Below are positions 10,281 through 19,118 of a DNA stretch of 64,000 nucleotides, piece by piece; the stretch's first letter is position 1; each line of letters starts with the position of its first letter. The notes under the pieces are model-generated. The model saw nothing but the letters and a program-made list of their open reading frames with translations, was not told where the DNA came from and made no database searches. Position numbers and translations under genes: made by a program. This DNA is from Xanthomonas translucens pv. cerealis (lineage in GTDB: Bacteria > Pseudomonadota > Gammaproteobacteria > Xanthomonadales > Xanthomonadaceae). Location: positions 1,860,001 to 1,924,000 of the forward strand of contig NZ_CP038228.1 in NCBI RefSeq assembly GCF_006838285.1. Direction: 5' to 3'.

Positions 10281-10327
10281 GCTCGGACAGCCTTGGACGG
10301 GGTTTCATGCTGGGGCGATGGTAGTGC

Positions 10328-10867
10328 TCATGTCGCACGCTCGGCCGGCGTTGCCGCGGGCCACCCGTAGTTCCGCATTGAAGAATCAGCAAATGGTAAC
10401 CCATTTGGCGGGATTGTGAATTCGCACCGTCGGCAACGCCGCAGCCGCAGGTCCCGGTGGCCACCTGGTAACCCCTTGCCTTGAAGGTGCCGGTTCACCG
10501 CCTCCAGCAGCTTCGGCGCCAATCCATGCCGTTCCAGAAAATGCCGGAAGTTGAGGATCGTCGTCTCATCCGGTATCGCCTCCAGCAACGACACCCGTGC
10601 GAACTGACGCATCGAGGCGATCTCGTACAGCGCCTCCTCCATCGCCGGGTCGCTCAACGCATACCACTGCTGCAGGAAGTGGATGCGTAACATCGTCTCC
10701 AGCCCATACGGATGGCGGCCCCGACCGGCCTTCGGGTAGTGGGGCGCGATCTGCGACAGCAGCGCGCTCCACGGCACGACCTGGTCCATCTGCGCAAGGA
10801 ACACCTCGCGGCGGGTTCGCTTGCGCTTACCGGCATGCTCGGCGTCGGAGAAGCTCAGCTGCGTCAT
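10328..10867 (-). pseudogene. IS5-family transposase, N-terminal fragment
   Basis: Starts normally (MTQLSFSDAEHAGKRKRTRR) and runs through the IS5-type N-terminal domain (DQVVPWSALLSQIAPHYPKAGRG, then LRIHFLQQWYALSDPAMEEALYE and IPDETTILNFRHFLERHGL). After about residue 130 (NRHLQGKGL) similarity to the family stops and the frame continues through unrelated sequence. The DDE catalytic region is therefore absent and the gene cannot encode an active transposase. Confidence 0.85.
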
Positions 10868-10920
10868 GTCTCACGCCCTCGATCACATCCTGATAGTGTC
10901 GCCGATATGGGGAGGCTTGT

Positions 10921-11190
10921 TCAGAGCTTCCTTAGGATTTCGCGCTCCATTTTGAGCGTGGCGTTCTCGGCCCGTAGCTGAGCCAGTTCGCTCTCCCCCC
11001 CCCCACTCACCGGCTTGCGACTGGGAGAACTGCACGGGCGGCTGGCACGCGCAGCGTCCACCCAATTGCCCAACGTCTTGACCGACATGTCCAACTGACG
11101 GGCCGCCTTGGCGCGACCAATCGACTCTGCCAAGGCTATCGCCTGAGCCTTGAAATCGTCCGTGTAGCGACGACGGGTAATGCGTTGCAT
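10921..11190 (-). pseudogene. IS3-family OrfA (helix-turn-helix protein), truncated
   Basis: 89 residues: an IS3/IS911-type OrfA with a helix-turn-helix (RRYTDDFKAQAIALAESIG then KAARQLDMSVKTLGNWV) and the start of a leucine zipper (ELAQLRAENATLKMEREILRKL). It stops where the family normally continues with the frameshift window into OrfB; no OrfB is present. A run of ten G (minus strand, 11004-10995) lies inside the gene. The ATG at 11190 has GGAGG upstream. Confidence 0.8.
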
Positions 11191-11231
11191 GCAAACCTCC
11201 AGGTTACGATGAAAGCTTCCTGGCGTCCGTT

Positions 11232-11558
11232 TCAGTGGGACAAGTTCAGTTCAACCTCCCCGGTGAAGAACTGACAGTACGGGTTCTCCAGCCAACGCGC
11301 GCGCACCGCCTCGTCGGACAGGGCGTAGGCGTGCTTGAGGTAGAGCAGCCCAGCCATCAACCGGATCGGCAGGGCCGGACGGCCACCGCGCAACGGATCA
11401 GCCGATAGGCGCGCCGACAGGGCCTGCTCCAACGCCGACCAGGGCATCGCGGCGCTCAGCCGCGCCAACGGACGGCACAGGTCGATCTGGTTCTCCAGGC
11501 AAGAACGAAACAGGTCTTCGGCAGGACGATCATCAGCGGCGGGACGACGGTTGCGCAT
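11232..11558 (-). pseudogene. Second IS5-type transposase, N-terminal fragment
   Basis: From the ATG at 11558 the product begins like Xanthomonas IS5-group transposases (RPAEDLFRSCLENQIDLCRP, then SARLSADPLRGGRPALPIRL and YLKHAYALSDEAVRARWLEN). It breaks off at PYCQFFTGEVELNLSH, where the family continues with its catalytic region. The break falls at the start of the IS3 remnant (TGAACTTGTCCCAC), suggesting that IS3 landed in this gene. Confidence 0.8.
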
Positions 11559-11689
11559 GCTCGGAAAGTGCAAGAAAACCGCACAGAGACTAGCGAAAAC
11601 TGGCAAGCACAGCACGCCTCATCATGCTTCCAATGCTTGTTCTACAAGGCGATGCGAGGTTCTTCAGGGGCGACTAATGACCATCTTGG

Positions 11690-13126
11690 TCAGCTCGCCT
11701 GTAGTGCCACATCGATAGCCCACGCCAGTGCCGGATGACAAGCCTCAGCCAGCGCTTTCGGGACAAATTCCACTTCATATGCGTGCGCATGCTCCTGCCG
11801 GTCCTACAGCTCGTGCCCGGTGTATTCCTCTCGCATCTCCCGGTGGACCCCCGCGGCCTTCAGCGCGCCGATGACGGTGTCCCGGAAGCTGTGGTGCCCC
11901 ACCCTGCCACCGCCCCGCGCCTTGATGCCGAGCTTGACCAGGTAGCGCGAGAACGCGTGCTGGGTCCGGCCTGCCGGGCCGTTCTTGGCGTCGAAGCTGA
12001 GTTCGGGGAAGAGCTTGGTCCCGCCGGCGGCCTTCAGCCGCGCCACACGCTCCCACAGCCCCAACTTGATGAGGTCAGGATGCGCGGGGGTCTTCCGCTC
12101 GCTGGCATCGGTCTTGAGGCTGTTGTCCTCGCCCATCCAGGTGAAGTGGAAGATGGCGATCCCATCTTCCTCCCGGCAGTCCTCCAGCTCCAACTTGGCC
12201 ACCTCGTTGGACCGGGCGCCGGTGTAGAGCAGGATGAGCGGGAGCCACCGCGCCGCGTCGCCTTTCAGCTGCTTGAAATTCTCCGGGTCGAAGATGCGCT
12301 TGACCTGGTCCGGGGTGAACGCCTGCGAGCCATGGCTCTTCGCCCGCTGCTTCTTCAGCTGCTTGGGCACAGAGGCGTGCCCGGACGCCGGGTTGTCGCC
12401 CCGCGGGTAGTGACCGGCCGTCTGCGCCCACTTGATGAAGTCTGCGCAAGCCGAGAACCGGTTCGTGATGTAGGTGATGACCCGCTTCTGCGCGGTCTCG
12501 TGCAGGAACCACTCCGAGAAGTCGGTGCGCGTCAGCTCCTTCAGCAACACGGGACGCTTGCCTTTGCGCTGGCTGGCCACGAAGACCTCCAGGTCCTTCA
12601 GGGCCCGGGTTTTCTGAACGATGGTCTTGGCGGTGTTCTTGCCCTGGATGCTGACCAGATACTTGTCGCGCGCATCTGCAAGGGTCAGGCCGACAGGGCG
12701 AGCCTCACGGATGGGCTTGACGGTCCTGCGCGGCGGGAACGGCGCCGACGCGGGCACCGAGTGTTGCGCCGCCAGTTGCTTGAACAGCGACAGGTCCTTG
12801 TCGTCGTTGATCTCCACCTGCCCGAACGATGCCCCGCCCGGCAGCTTCACGTCCTTGAGGATCAGTTCGAGCGCCGACGTGCCCTCCAGGCTCCTCAAGA
12901 GCTCATCCAGCTCCGATCCCATGCTGCCGTTCCTGATGGCTGCGAAGGCTCGAGCATAGCGCTGCTGCATCAGCAACGCGTAGCCAAGCGCGGCGCGATC
13001 GCACGTCGTGCCGGTGCTGCGCTTGACGACTTTGCGGCCGAAGCGCGCCTGCAGATCCGCAGGAATGCGCAAACGAACGTAGAAGCGGCCGGTCTCGCCG
13101 CGGGTGAGGTAGTGCGCTACTCGCAT
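11690..13126 (-). pseudogene. Tyrosine recombinase (integrase) interrupted by an amber codon
   Basis: Phage/island-type integrase with an N-terminal DUF6538-like part (MRVAHYLTRGETGRFYVRLR), a core-binding domain and the catalytic domain with Arg I in TGARSNEVAKLEL, the HSFRDT box and TGHEL. Directly after GHEL comes TAG (11806-11804). Reading past it the same frame continues for 37 codons, DRQEHAHAYEVEFVPK and on to TGA at 11690, with the expected catalytic Tyr (11779-11777) nine codons later. One nonsense change therefore removes the nucleophile. The start is set at ATG 13126; the frame upstream runs through the tRNA-Ser terminator. Confidence 0.85.
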
Positions 13127-13128
13127 GG

Positions 13129-13151
13129 AAGTGTCCAAGCAAGTGTCCAAG
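13129..13151. repeat. Short direct repeat before the integrase
   Basis: Two adjacent copies of AAGTGTCCAAG separated by one C, immediately upstream of the integrase start. Could be a regulator or directionality-factor site, or chance. Confidence 0.5.
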
Positions 13152-13159
13152 GCGCGGAA

Positions 13160-13195
13160 AAAGAAAAACGCCCACAAATCGTTGATTTGCGGGCG
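13160..13195 (-). terminator. Rho-independent terminator after tRNA-Ser
   Basis: On the minus strand a 12-bp stem CGCCCGCAAATC/GATTTGTGGGCG with one G-T wobble and a three-base loop, followed by TTTTTCTTTTT. It lies between tRNA-Ser and the integrase and ends the alaS-csrA-tRNA-Ser transcript. Confidence 0.9.
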
Positions 13196-13207
13196 GTTTC
13201 TTGACAA

Positions 13208-13300
13208 TGGCGGAGTGAGAGGGATTCGAACCCTCGATAGAGCTTTTGACCCTATACTCCCTTAGCAGGGGAGCCCCTTCAGCCGCTCGGGCATCACTCC
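13208..13300 (-). tRNA. tRNA-Ser (anticodon GCT)
   Basis: A 93-base class II tRNA with acceptor GGAGTGA/TCACTCC, a long variable arm, GGTTCGAATCC T-arm and encoded CCA. The anticodon loop CTGCTAA gives GCT, reading AGC/AGT. Its 3' end adjoins an integrase gene, the classic attachment-site arrangement. Confidence 0.97.
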
Positions 13301-13381
13301 GGGTTTATGCGTTGCAGATATTCCGCAACCGGGCGCGAAGGATAACGGTTTGTAGGGCCTCAGGTAAACCCTTTCGACGCA

Positions 13382-13594
13382 TCAATCGGAAGATTGATCG
13401 TCATGGCCGCCGCCATGTGACGTCGGCTCGTCGCCACGCTGGATGCGCTGATAGATTTCTTCGCGATGCACTGGGACGTCCTTCGGTGCGGTGATGCCAA
13501 TACGCACTTGATTGCCCTTGACCCCGAGCACTGTCACGGTGACCGAATCGCCGATCATCAAGGTTTCGCCTACCCGGCGAGTCAGGATCAACAT
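13382..13594 (-). CDS. csrA: CsrA/RsmA carbon-storage regulator
   Basis: RNA-binding post-transcriptional regulator; in Xanthomonas RsmA controls virulence, motility and exopolysaccharide. The 70-residue product has the conserved core ([38 protein letters not shown]) and a longer His/Asp-rich tail ([12 protein letters not shown]) than the 61-residue E. coli protein. GGAG lies ten bases before ATG. Position after alaS is conserved in gammaproteobacteria. Confidence 0.97.
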   Translation of the reverse strand: MLILTRRVGETLMIGDSVTVTVLGVKGNQVRIGITAPKDVPVHREEIYQRIQRGDEPTSHGGGHDDQSSD

Positions 13595-13731
13595 TTTTAA
13601 AATTCTCCAGGGAACCGGTGATTCCCACTGGTACGGCGTCCCGGCATGGGCCGCCCCATCACAAAAGGGAACAAAGAAGATCGATGTTAAGGGAAGCCGC
13701 GCCCTGCCAGCAAGGCGGCGCGAGTTTGTGT

Positions 13732-16380
13732 TCAGGGAAGATGTTGCTTGACCCAGGCAGGCACGCCCTCAAGCGCAAGCGCAAGGGCGGGCCCGTCCTC
13801 GCCACCACCCTGGGCGAGGTCCGGGCGGCCGCCGCCCTTGCCTGAGATCTGACTGGCGATATAGCCCAGCAGTTCCCCGGCCTTGACCCGGCCCATTGGG
13901 CTGCCATTCACCCCGGTAACCAGGGCCGCCTTGCCCTCGCTGGCGCCGGCCAACACGATCACGCTGTCGCCCAGTTGCTGTTTCAGGCGGTCCATCGCCT
14001 CGCGCAAGGCCTTGGCGTCGAAGCCTTCCAGGCGCACCGCGAGCACCTTGACCCCATCTACCTCGACCGCCGCGGCGGCCAGGTCGGCGGTGGCGCCGGA
14101 CGCCAGCTTTGCCTTCAGCGCTTCCAGCTCGCGCTCCAGGCGCTTATACCTGTCGCCCAGCTGGCGAATCTTCTCAACCACGTCGCCGGCGCTGCCGCCG
14201 ACCAGTTCGGCCGCCTCGTGCAGTTTGGCCTCTTCCGCGGCTACGTGGTCCAGCGCGCCCTGCCCGGTCACCGCCTCGATGCGGCGCACGCCGGCGGAGA
14301 CGCCACCCTCGCTGGTGATCTTGAACAGACCGATGTCGCCGGTGCGCGCCACGTGCGTGCCGCCGCACAGTTCGATGGAGTAGTCGCCCATCTTCAGAAC
14401 GCGCACGCGTTCGCCGTATTTTTCGCCGAACAGCGCCATCGCGCCGAAATCCAGCGCTTCCTGCATGCCCATGTGGTGCACTTCGACCCCATGGTTGGCG
14501 CGCACCTGCGCGTTGACCTTGCGCTCGACCACTGCCAGTTCGGCGGCGCTTATCGGCTGGAAGTGCGAGAAATCGAAGCGCAGCCGGTCCGGCGCGACCA
14601 GCGAGCCCTTCTGCTGCACGTGGGTGCCCAGCACCTCGCGCAGCGCGGCATGCAGCAGGTGCGTGGCGGAATGATTGAGGATGGTGGCGCCGCGGCGGTC
14701 GCTGTCGACCTGCGCCGACAGCGTGGCACCGACCTGCAGGCGGCCGCTGCGCAGCTGGCCAACATGGCCATGGAACTGGCCGGCGAACTTCTGCGTCTCC
14801 TCGACCTGGAACAGCACGCCGTCCGCGCTCAACTGGCCAAAGTCGCCGACCTGGCCGCCGGATTCGGCGTAGAACGGGGTGCGATCGAGCAGCACGATCG
14901 CCGCATCACCGGCCTCGACCGACTCCACCGGGCGCCCGTCCTTCAGCAATGCGACCACCTTCAGCGCGTCGGCCTGCAGCGCGTCGTAGCCCAGGAACAC
15001 CGTGGGAAACAGCTGCGCCACCAAGTCGGCCGGCAGCGTAGTGCCACCACCGAACTTGCCGGCCGCGCGCGCGGTTTCGCGCTGGCGCTCCATCGCGCTT
15101 TCGAAGCCGGCCATGTCCACGTCCATGCCGCGCTCGCGGGCGATGTCGGCGGTGAGATCGACCGGGAAGCCATAGGTGTCGTAGAGGCGGAACGCGTCCG
15201 CGCCGGGGATGCTGCCGCTGGCGCGGGCGGCGATCTCGTCGAAGATCTTCATGCCCGAATCCAGGGTCTCGGCAAAGCGCTCCTCTTCGGCCTGCAGCGC
15301 CCGCTGCACGGTGGACAGCGCCGCCGGCAGTTCCGGATAGGCTTCGCCCATCAGCTCGGACAGGGTGGCGGCCATCTTGTGGAAGAACGGCTGGCGCACG
15401 CCGAGCATCCAGCCGTGGCGCAGGGCGCGGCGGATGATGCGGCGCAGCACGTAGCCGCGGCCTTCGTTGGACGGCAGCACGCCATCGACGATCAGGAACG
15501 CGCAGGCGCGGATGTGGTCGGCGATCACGCGCAGCGACTTGTTCTCCAGGTCGGCCATGCCGGTCAGCTCGGAGGCGTGGCGGATCAGCGTCTGGAACAC
15601 GTCGATCTCGTAGTTGCTGTGCACGTGTTGCAGGATCGCGGCCAGGCGCTCCAGCCCCATGCCCGTATCCACGCACGGCGCCGGCAACGGCACCAGGGTG
15701 CCGTCGGGCTGGCGATCGAACTGCATGAACACCAAGTTCCATATCTCGATGAAGCGGTCGCCGTCCTCGTCCGGGGAACCCGGGGGGCCGCCGGCGATAT
15801 GCGCGCCGTGGTCGTAGAAGATCTCGGTGCACGGGCCGCAGGGGCCGGTGTCGGCCATCTGCCAGAAGTTGTCCGAGGCGTACGCCGCGCCCTTGTTGTC
15901 GCCGATGCGCACGATCCGCTCCGGCGGCACCCCGATCATGTCGCGCCACAGTTCGTAGGCCTGCTCGTCGGTGTGGTAGACAGTGACCAGCAGGCGCTCC
16001 GCAGGCAGCTTCCAGACCTGGGTCAGCAGTTCCCAGGCCCAGGCGATCGCCTCTTTCTTGAAGTAGTCGCCGAACGACCAGTTGCCCAGCATTTCGAAGA
16101 AGGTGTGATGGCGCGCGGTATAGCCGACCGCATCCAGGTCGTTGTGCTTGCCGCCGGCACGCAGGCAGCGCTGCACGTCGGCCGCGCGCACGTAGCTGCG
16201 CTTCTCCGCGCCGAGGAACACGTCCTTGAACTGCACCATGCCGGAATTGGTGAACAACAGCGTCGGATCGTTGCCCGGCACCAGCGGCGCGGACGGCACG
16301 ATGGTGTGGCCCTTCCCGTTGAAGAACTCGAGGAAGTCGCTGCGGATCTGGGAGGTGGAGAATTTGGCGGGTACGTTCAT
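13732..16380 (-). CDS. alaS: Alanyl-tRNA synthetase
   Basis: Charges tRNA-Ala and edits mischarged Ser and Gly. From the ATG at 16380 ([20 protein letters not shown]) the product is 882 residues (E. coli 876). It has the class II core ([20 protein letters not shown]), the editing domain zinc ligands ([11 protein letters not shown] near residue 570 and CGGTHV near 670) and the C-Ala oligomerisation domain. A long in-frame extension to 16779 overlaps recX in another frame and is rejected. Confidence 0.97.
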   Translation of the reverse strand: MNVPAKFSTSQIRSDFLEFFNGKGHTIVPSAPLVPGNDPTLLFTNSGMVQFKDVFLGAEKRSYVRAADVQRCLRAGGKHNDLDAVGYTARHHTFFEMLGNWSFGDYFKKEAIAWAWELLTQVWKLPAERLLVTVYHTDEQAYELWRDMIGVPPERIVRIGDNKGAAYASDNFWQMADTGPCGPCTEIFYDHGAHIAGGPPGSPDEDGDRFIEIWNLVFMQFDRQPDGTLVPLPAPCVDTGMGLERLAAILQHVHSNYEIDVFQTLIRHASELTGMADLENKSLRVIADHIRACAFLIVDGVLPSNEGRGYVLRRIIRRALRHGWMLGVRQPFFHKMAATLSELMGEAYPELPAALSTVQRALQAEEERFAETLDSGMKIFDEIAARASGSIPGADAFRLYDTYGFPVDLTADIARERGMDVDMAGFESAMERQRETARAAGKFGGGTTLPADLVAQLFPTVFLGYDALQADALKVVALLKDGRPVESVEAGDAAIVLLDRTPFYAESGGQVGDFGQLSADGVLFQVEETQKFAGQFHGHVGQLRSGRLQVGATLSAQVDSDRRGATILNHSATHLLHAALREVLGTHVQQKGSLVAPDRLRFDFSHFQPISAAELAVVERKVNAQVRANHGVEVHHMGMQEALDFGAMALFGEKYGERVRVLKMGDYSIELCGGTHVARTGDIGLFKITSEGGVSAGVRRIEAVTGQGALDHVAAEEAKLHEAAELVGGSAGDVVEKIRQLGDRYKRLERELEALKAKLASGATADLAAAAVEVDGVKVLAVRLEGFDAKALREAMDRLKQQLGDSVIVLAGASEGKAALVTGVNGSPMGRVKAGELLGYIASQISGKGGGRPDLAQGGGEDGPALALALEGVPAWVKQHLP

Positions 16381-16486
16381 GGGCTGGCTATAGACGAGCG
16401 GACGGATATCCGGGCGTACTCCCTCAAGATGCGGGCGTGCCGAAACCGGACAAGACAATCCGCCAAGGTTAGCAGGCCCGGCCTGC

Positions 16487-16981
16487 TCAGTCCTCCGGCT
16501 CGTAGCGCGTGGCCGCGCGGATGCTGTCGCCATCGAAACCGCGCCGCACCAGCAGATCGGCGGCCTTGCGCCGCTGCGGCAGGTCCACCGGTCCGGCCGC
16601 GCCGAAGCGGCGTTGCACCAGATCGCGGGCGTTTTCGCTCCAATCGCCATCGAACGCCGCCATCGCCGTGGCGATAGCCTCGCTATCCAGGCCGTGGGTG
16701 CCGAGTTCGGCGCGGATGTGCAGCGGGCCGTAGCCGGTATTGGCCCGGCTGCGCACCAGCAGTTCGGCGAAGCGGCCATCGTCCTGCCAGCCCTCGCCCG
16801 CCAGGCGCTCCACGGCGGCAGCGGCGACGTCCGGCTCCACGCCGCGGGCCCGCAATTTGCGGGTCAGTTCCTTGCGCGAATGTTCGCGACGCACCAGCAG
16901 GCCCAAGGCCCGCTGCAACGGCGTCTGTTCCGGCTGCCGGCGGCGCCGGCGCGGTTCCTGTGCGTGTTCTTCGTCGCCCAT
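16487..16981 (-). CDS. recX: RecX, regulator of RecA
   Basis: Binds RecA filaments and limits their extension. 164 residues with an arginine-rich N-terminus ([11 protein letters not shown]) and RecX three-helix repeats ([38 protein letters not shown]). Lies 120 bases after recA in the same direction, the standard order. Confidence 0.93.
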   Translation of the reverse strand: MGDEEHAQEPRRRRRQPEQTPLQRALGLLVRREHSRKELTRKLRARGVEPDVAAAAVERLAGEGWQDDGRFAELLVRSRANTGYGPLHIRAELGTHGLDSEAIATAMAAFDGDWSENARDLVQRRFGAAGPVDLPQRRKAADLLVRRGFDGDSIRAATRYEPED

Positions 16982-17101
16982 GCAGGCTTACCCCGCCACG
17001 ATCGTCAATGTGCCGTCCCTGGCACCTGCCCTCCTGGCTTGCTCAAGACTGCCGAGGGAGACGAGCGGCACTGACTCCGCCGCTCCCCCGGCAGAAGACC
17101 A

Positions 17102-18151
<1,050 letters not shown>

Positions 18152-18335
18152 TTTGGTGTCCTTCGGAGGTGAGGATGATTTGCGGGGTAGGTTCAATTTA
18201 GCGGCCTGGTATCGCACGGGCTGAGACAGTGCGGGGCAAAGAAAAAATAATTCGTCCGGGCAGGTCTACAGCAGCGGCGAACAGCGATGTTGCGAGTCGG
18301 GAAAATCCGGCCCGCTGTGTAGTGCAATATCCAAA

Positions 18336-18971
18336 TCAGCGATTGGGGCGCAGCAGGCCGCAATACAGACCTTCAATGGCGAAATCCTGGTCCGGCAGCA
18401 CTTCGATCGGCGCGTAGTCCGGATTGCGCGGCAGCAAACGGATGCGGTCCTTGCCGATCTTCAGCAGCTTGACCGTGATCTCCTCGTCGATCCGCGCCAC
18501 CACGATCTGCCCTGAACGGGCGTCACGGGTGCGGTGCACGCCGATCAGGTCGCCGTCGAAGATGCCTTCGTCGCGCATCGAGTCGCCCTGCACCTTCAGC
18601 AGATAGTCCGGTGCCGGCGAGAAGAACACCCGGTCCAGCACCACGAAATCGTCCGAACCGATATCCGCCCCGATCGGCAGCCCGGCAGCGACCCGCCCCA
18701 GCACCGGCAGGCGCAGGATGTCGGCGCTGTCCACCTGCGGCGCCGGCGCCGGTGCGGCCGCGCCGGCCACCAGGCGGATGCCGCGGGCCTGGCCCGGCAC
18801 GCGACGGATGGCGCCAACCTGCTCCAGGGCTTCAAGGTGGTATTGCGCGGCACGCACGCCCTTGAAACCGAAGGCGCGGGCGATCTCGGTCTGCGACGGC
18901 GGTGCGCCGTCGTGCTCGATACGCTCGGCGATAAGGTCGAGGATCGCTTGCTGGGTTTCGGTCAGTTCCAT
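18336..18971 (-). CDS. lexA: LexA SOS repressor
   Basis: Represses SOS genes and self-cleaves when stimulated by RecA. 211 residues: N-terminal winged helix (TETQQAILDLIAERIEHDG, PSQTEIARAFGFKGVRAAQYH), cleavage bond Ala96-Gly97 (RVAAGLPIG), catalytic Ser131 (QGDSMRDEG) and Lys168 (EITVKLL). The start is ATG 18971, the usual MELT N-terminus. There is no ribosome-binding site: the operator palindrome ends two bases upstream, and the promoter geometry predicts a nearly leaderless mRNA. Confidence 0.97.
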   Translation of the reverse strand: MELTETQQAILDLIAERIEHDGAPPSQTEIARAFGFKGVRAAQYHLEALEQVGAIRRVPGQARGIRLVAGAAAPAPAPQVDSADILRLPVLGRVAAGLPIGADIGSDDFVVLDRVFFSPAPDYLLKVQGDSMRDEGIFDGDLIGVHRTRDARSGQIVVARIDEEITVKLLKIGKDRIRLLPRNPDYAPIEVLPDQDFAIEGLYCGLLRPNR

Positions 18972-18973
18972 GG

Positions 18974-19008
18974 TTAGTAGTAATACTACTAAAAATGGAA
19001 ATGGGCAA
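18974..19008 (-). promoter_or_regulatory. lexA promoter with LexA operator
   Basis: The perfect 19-bp palindrome TTAGTAGTAATACTACTAA at 18974-18992 is the known LexA-binding motif of Xanthomonas. On the minus strand TTGCCC (19008-19003) and TATTAC (18985-18980) are spaced by 17 bases, so the -10 element sits in the centre of the operator and repressor binding would block RNA polymerase directly. The predicted start of transcription is within a few bases of the lexA ATG. Confidence 0.85.
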
Positions 19009-19118
19009 CTGCTGCGTGGATCGGCTCGAGGATGCCCTCCACCACGGTTGCAACGCGCGCGGCTGGATCGGTTGTCGCGCGCCGCACTGGACTCCGCTCG
19101 CCGCAGCAACCACTGCGC

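Larger units (their letters stand above)
10320..13160. mobile_element. Mobile-element scar between thrS and tRNA-Ser
   Basis: The interval holds only mobile-DNA genes: a truncated IS5-family transposase, an IS3-type OrfA, a second truncated IS5-family transposase and a tyrosine integrase next to tRNA-Ser(GCT). All are on the minus strand. Everything on either side is conserved housekeeping sequence, so this is an integration hot spot that has lost its cargo. I see no repeat of the tRNA 3' end on the far side, so the second attachment site is gone or too altered to recognise. Confidence 0.75.

Noticed and set aside
13127..13207. N-terminal extension of the integrase to 13207
   Set aside because: It would be translated from the tRNA-Ser terminator stem and T run; ATG 13126 begins the conserved domain.
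13975..16677. 900-codon plus-strand open frame over alaS
   Set aside because: Antisense shadow of alaS; composition is an artefact of third-position GC bias.
16381..16779. N-terminal extension of alaS
   Set aside because: The extension overlaps recX in another frame and has no homology; [16 protein letters not shown] is the normal start.
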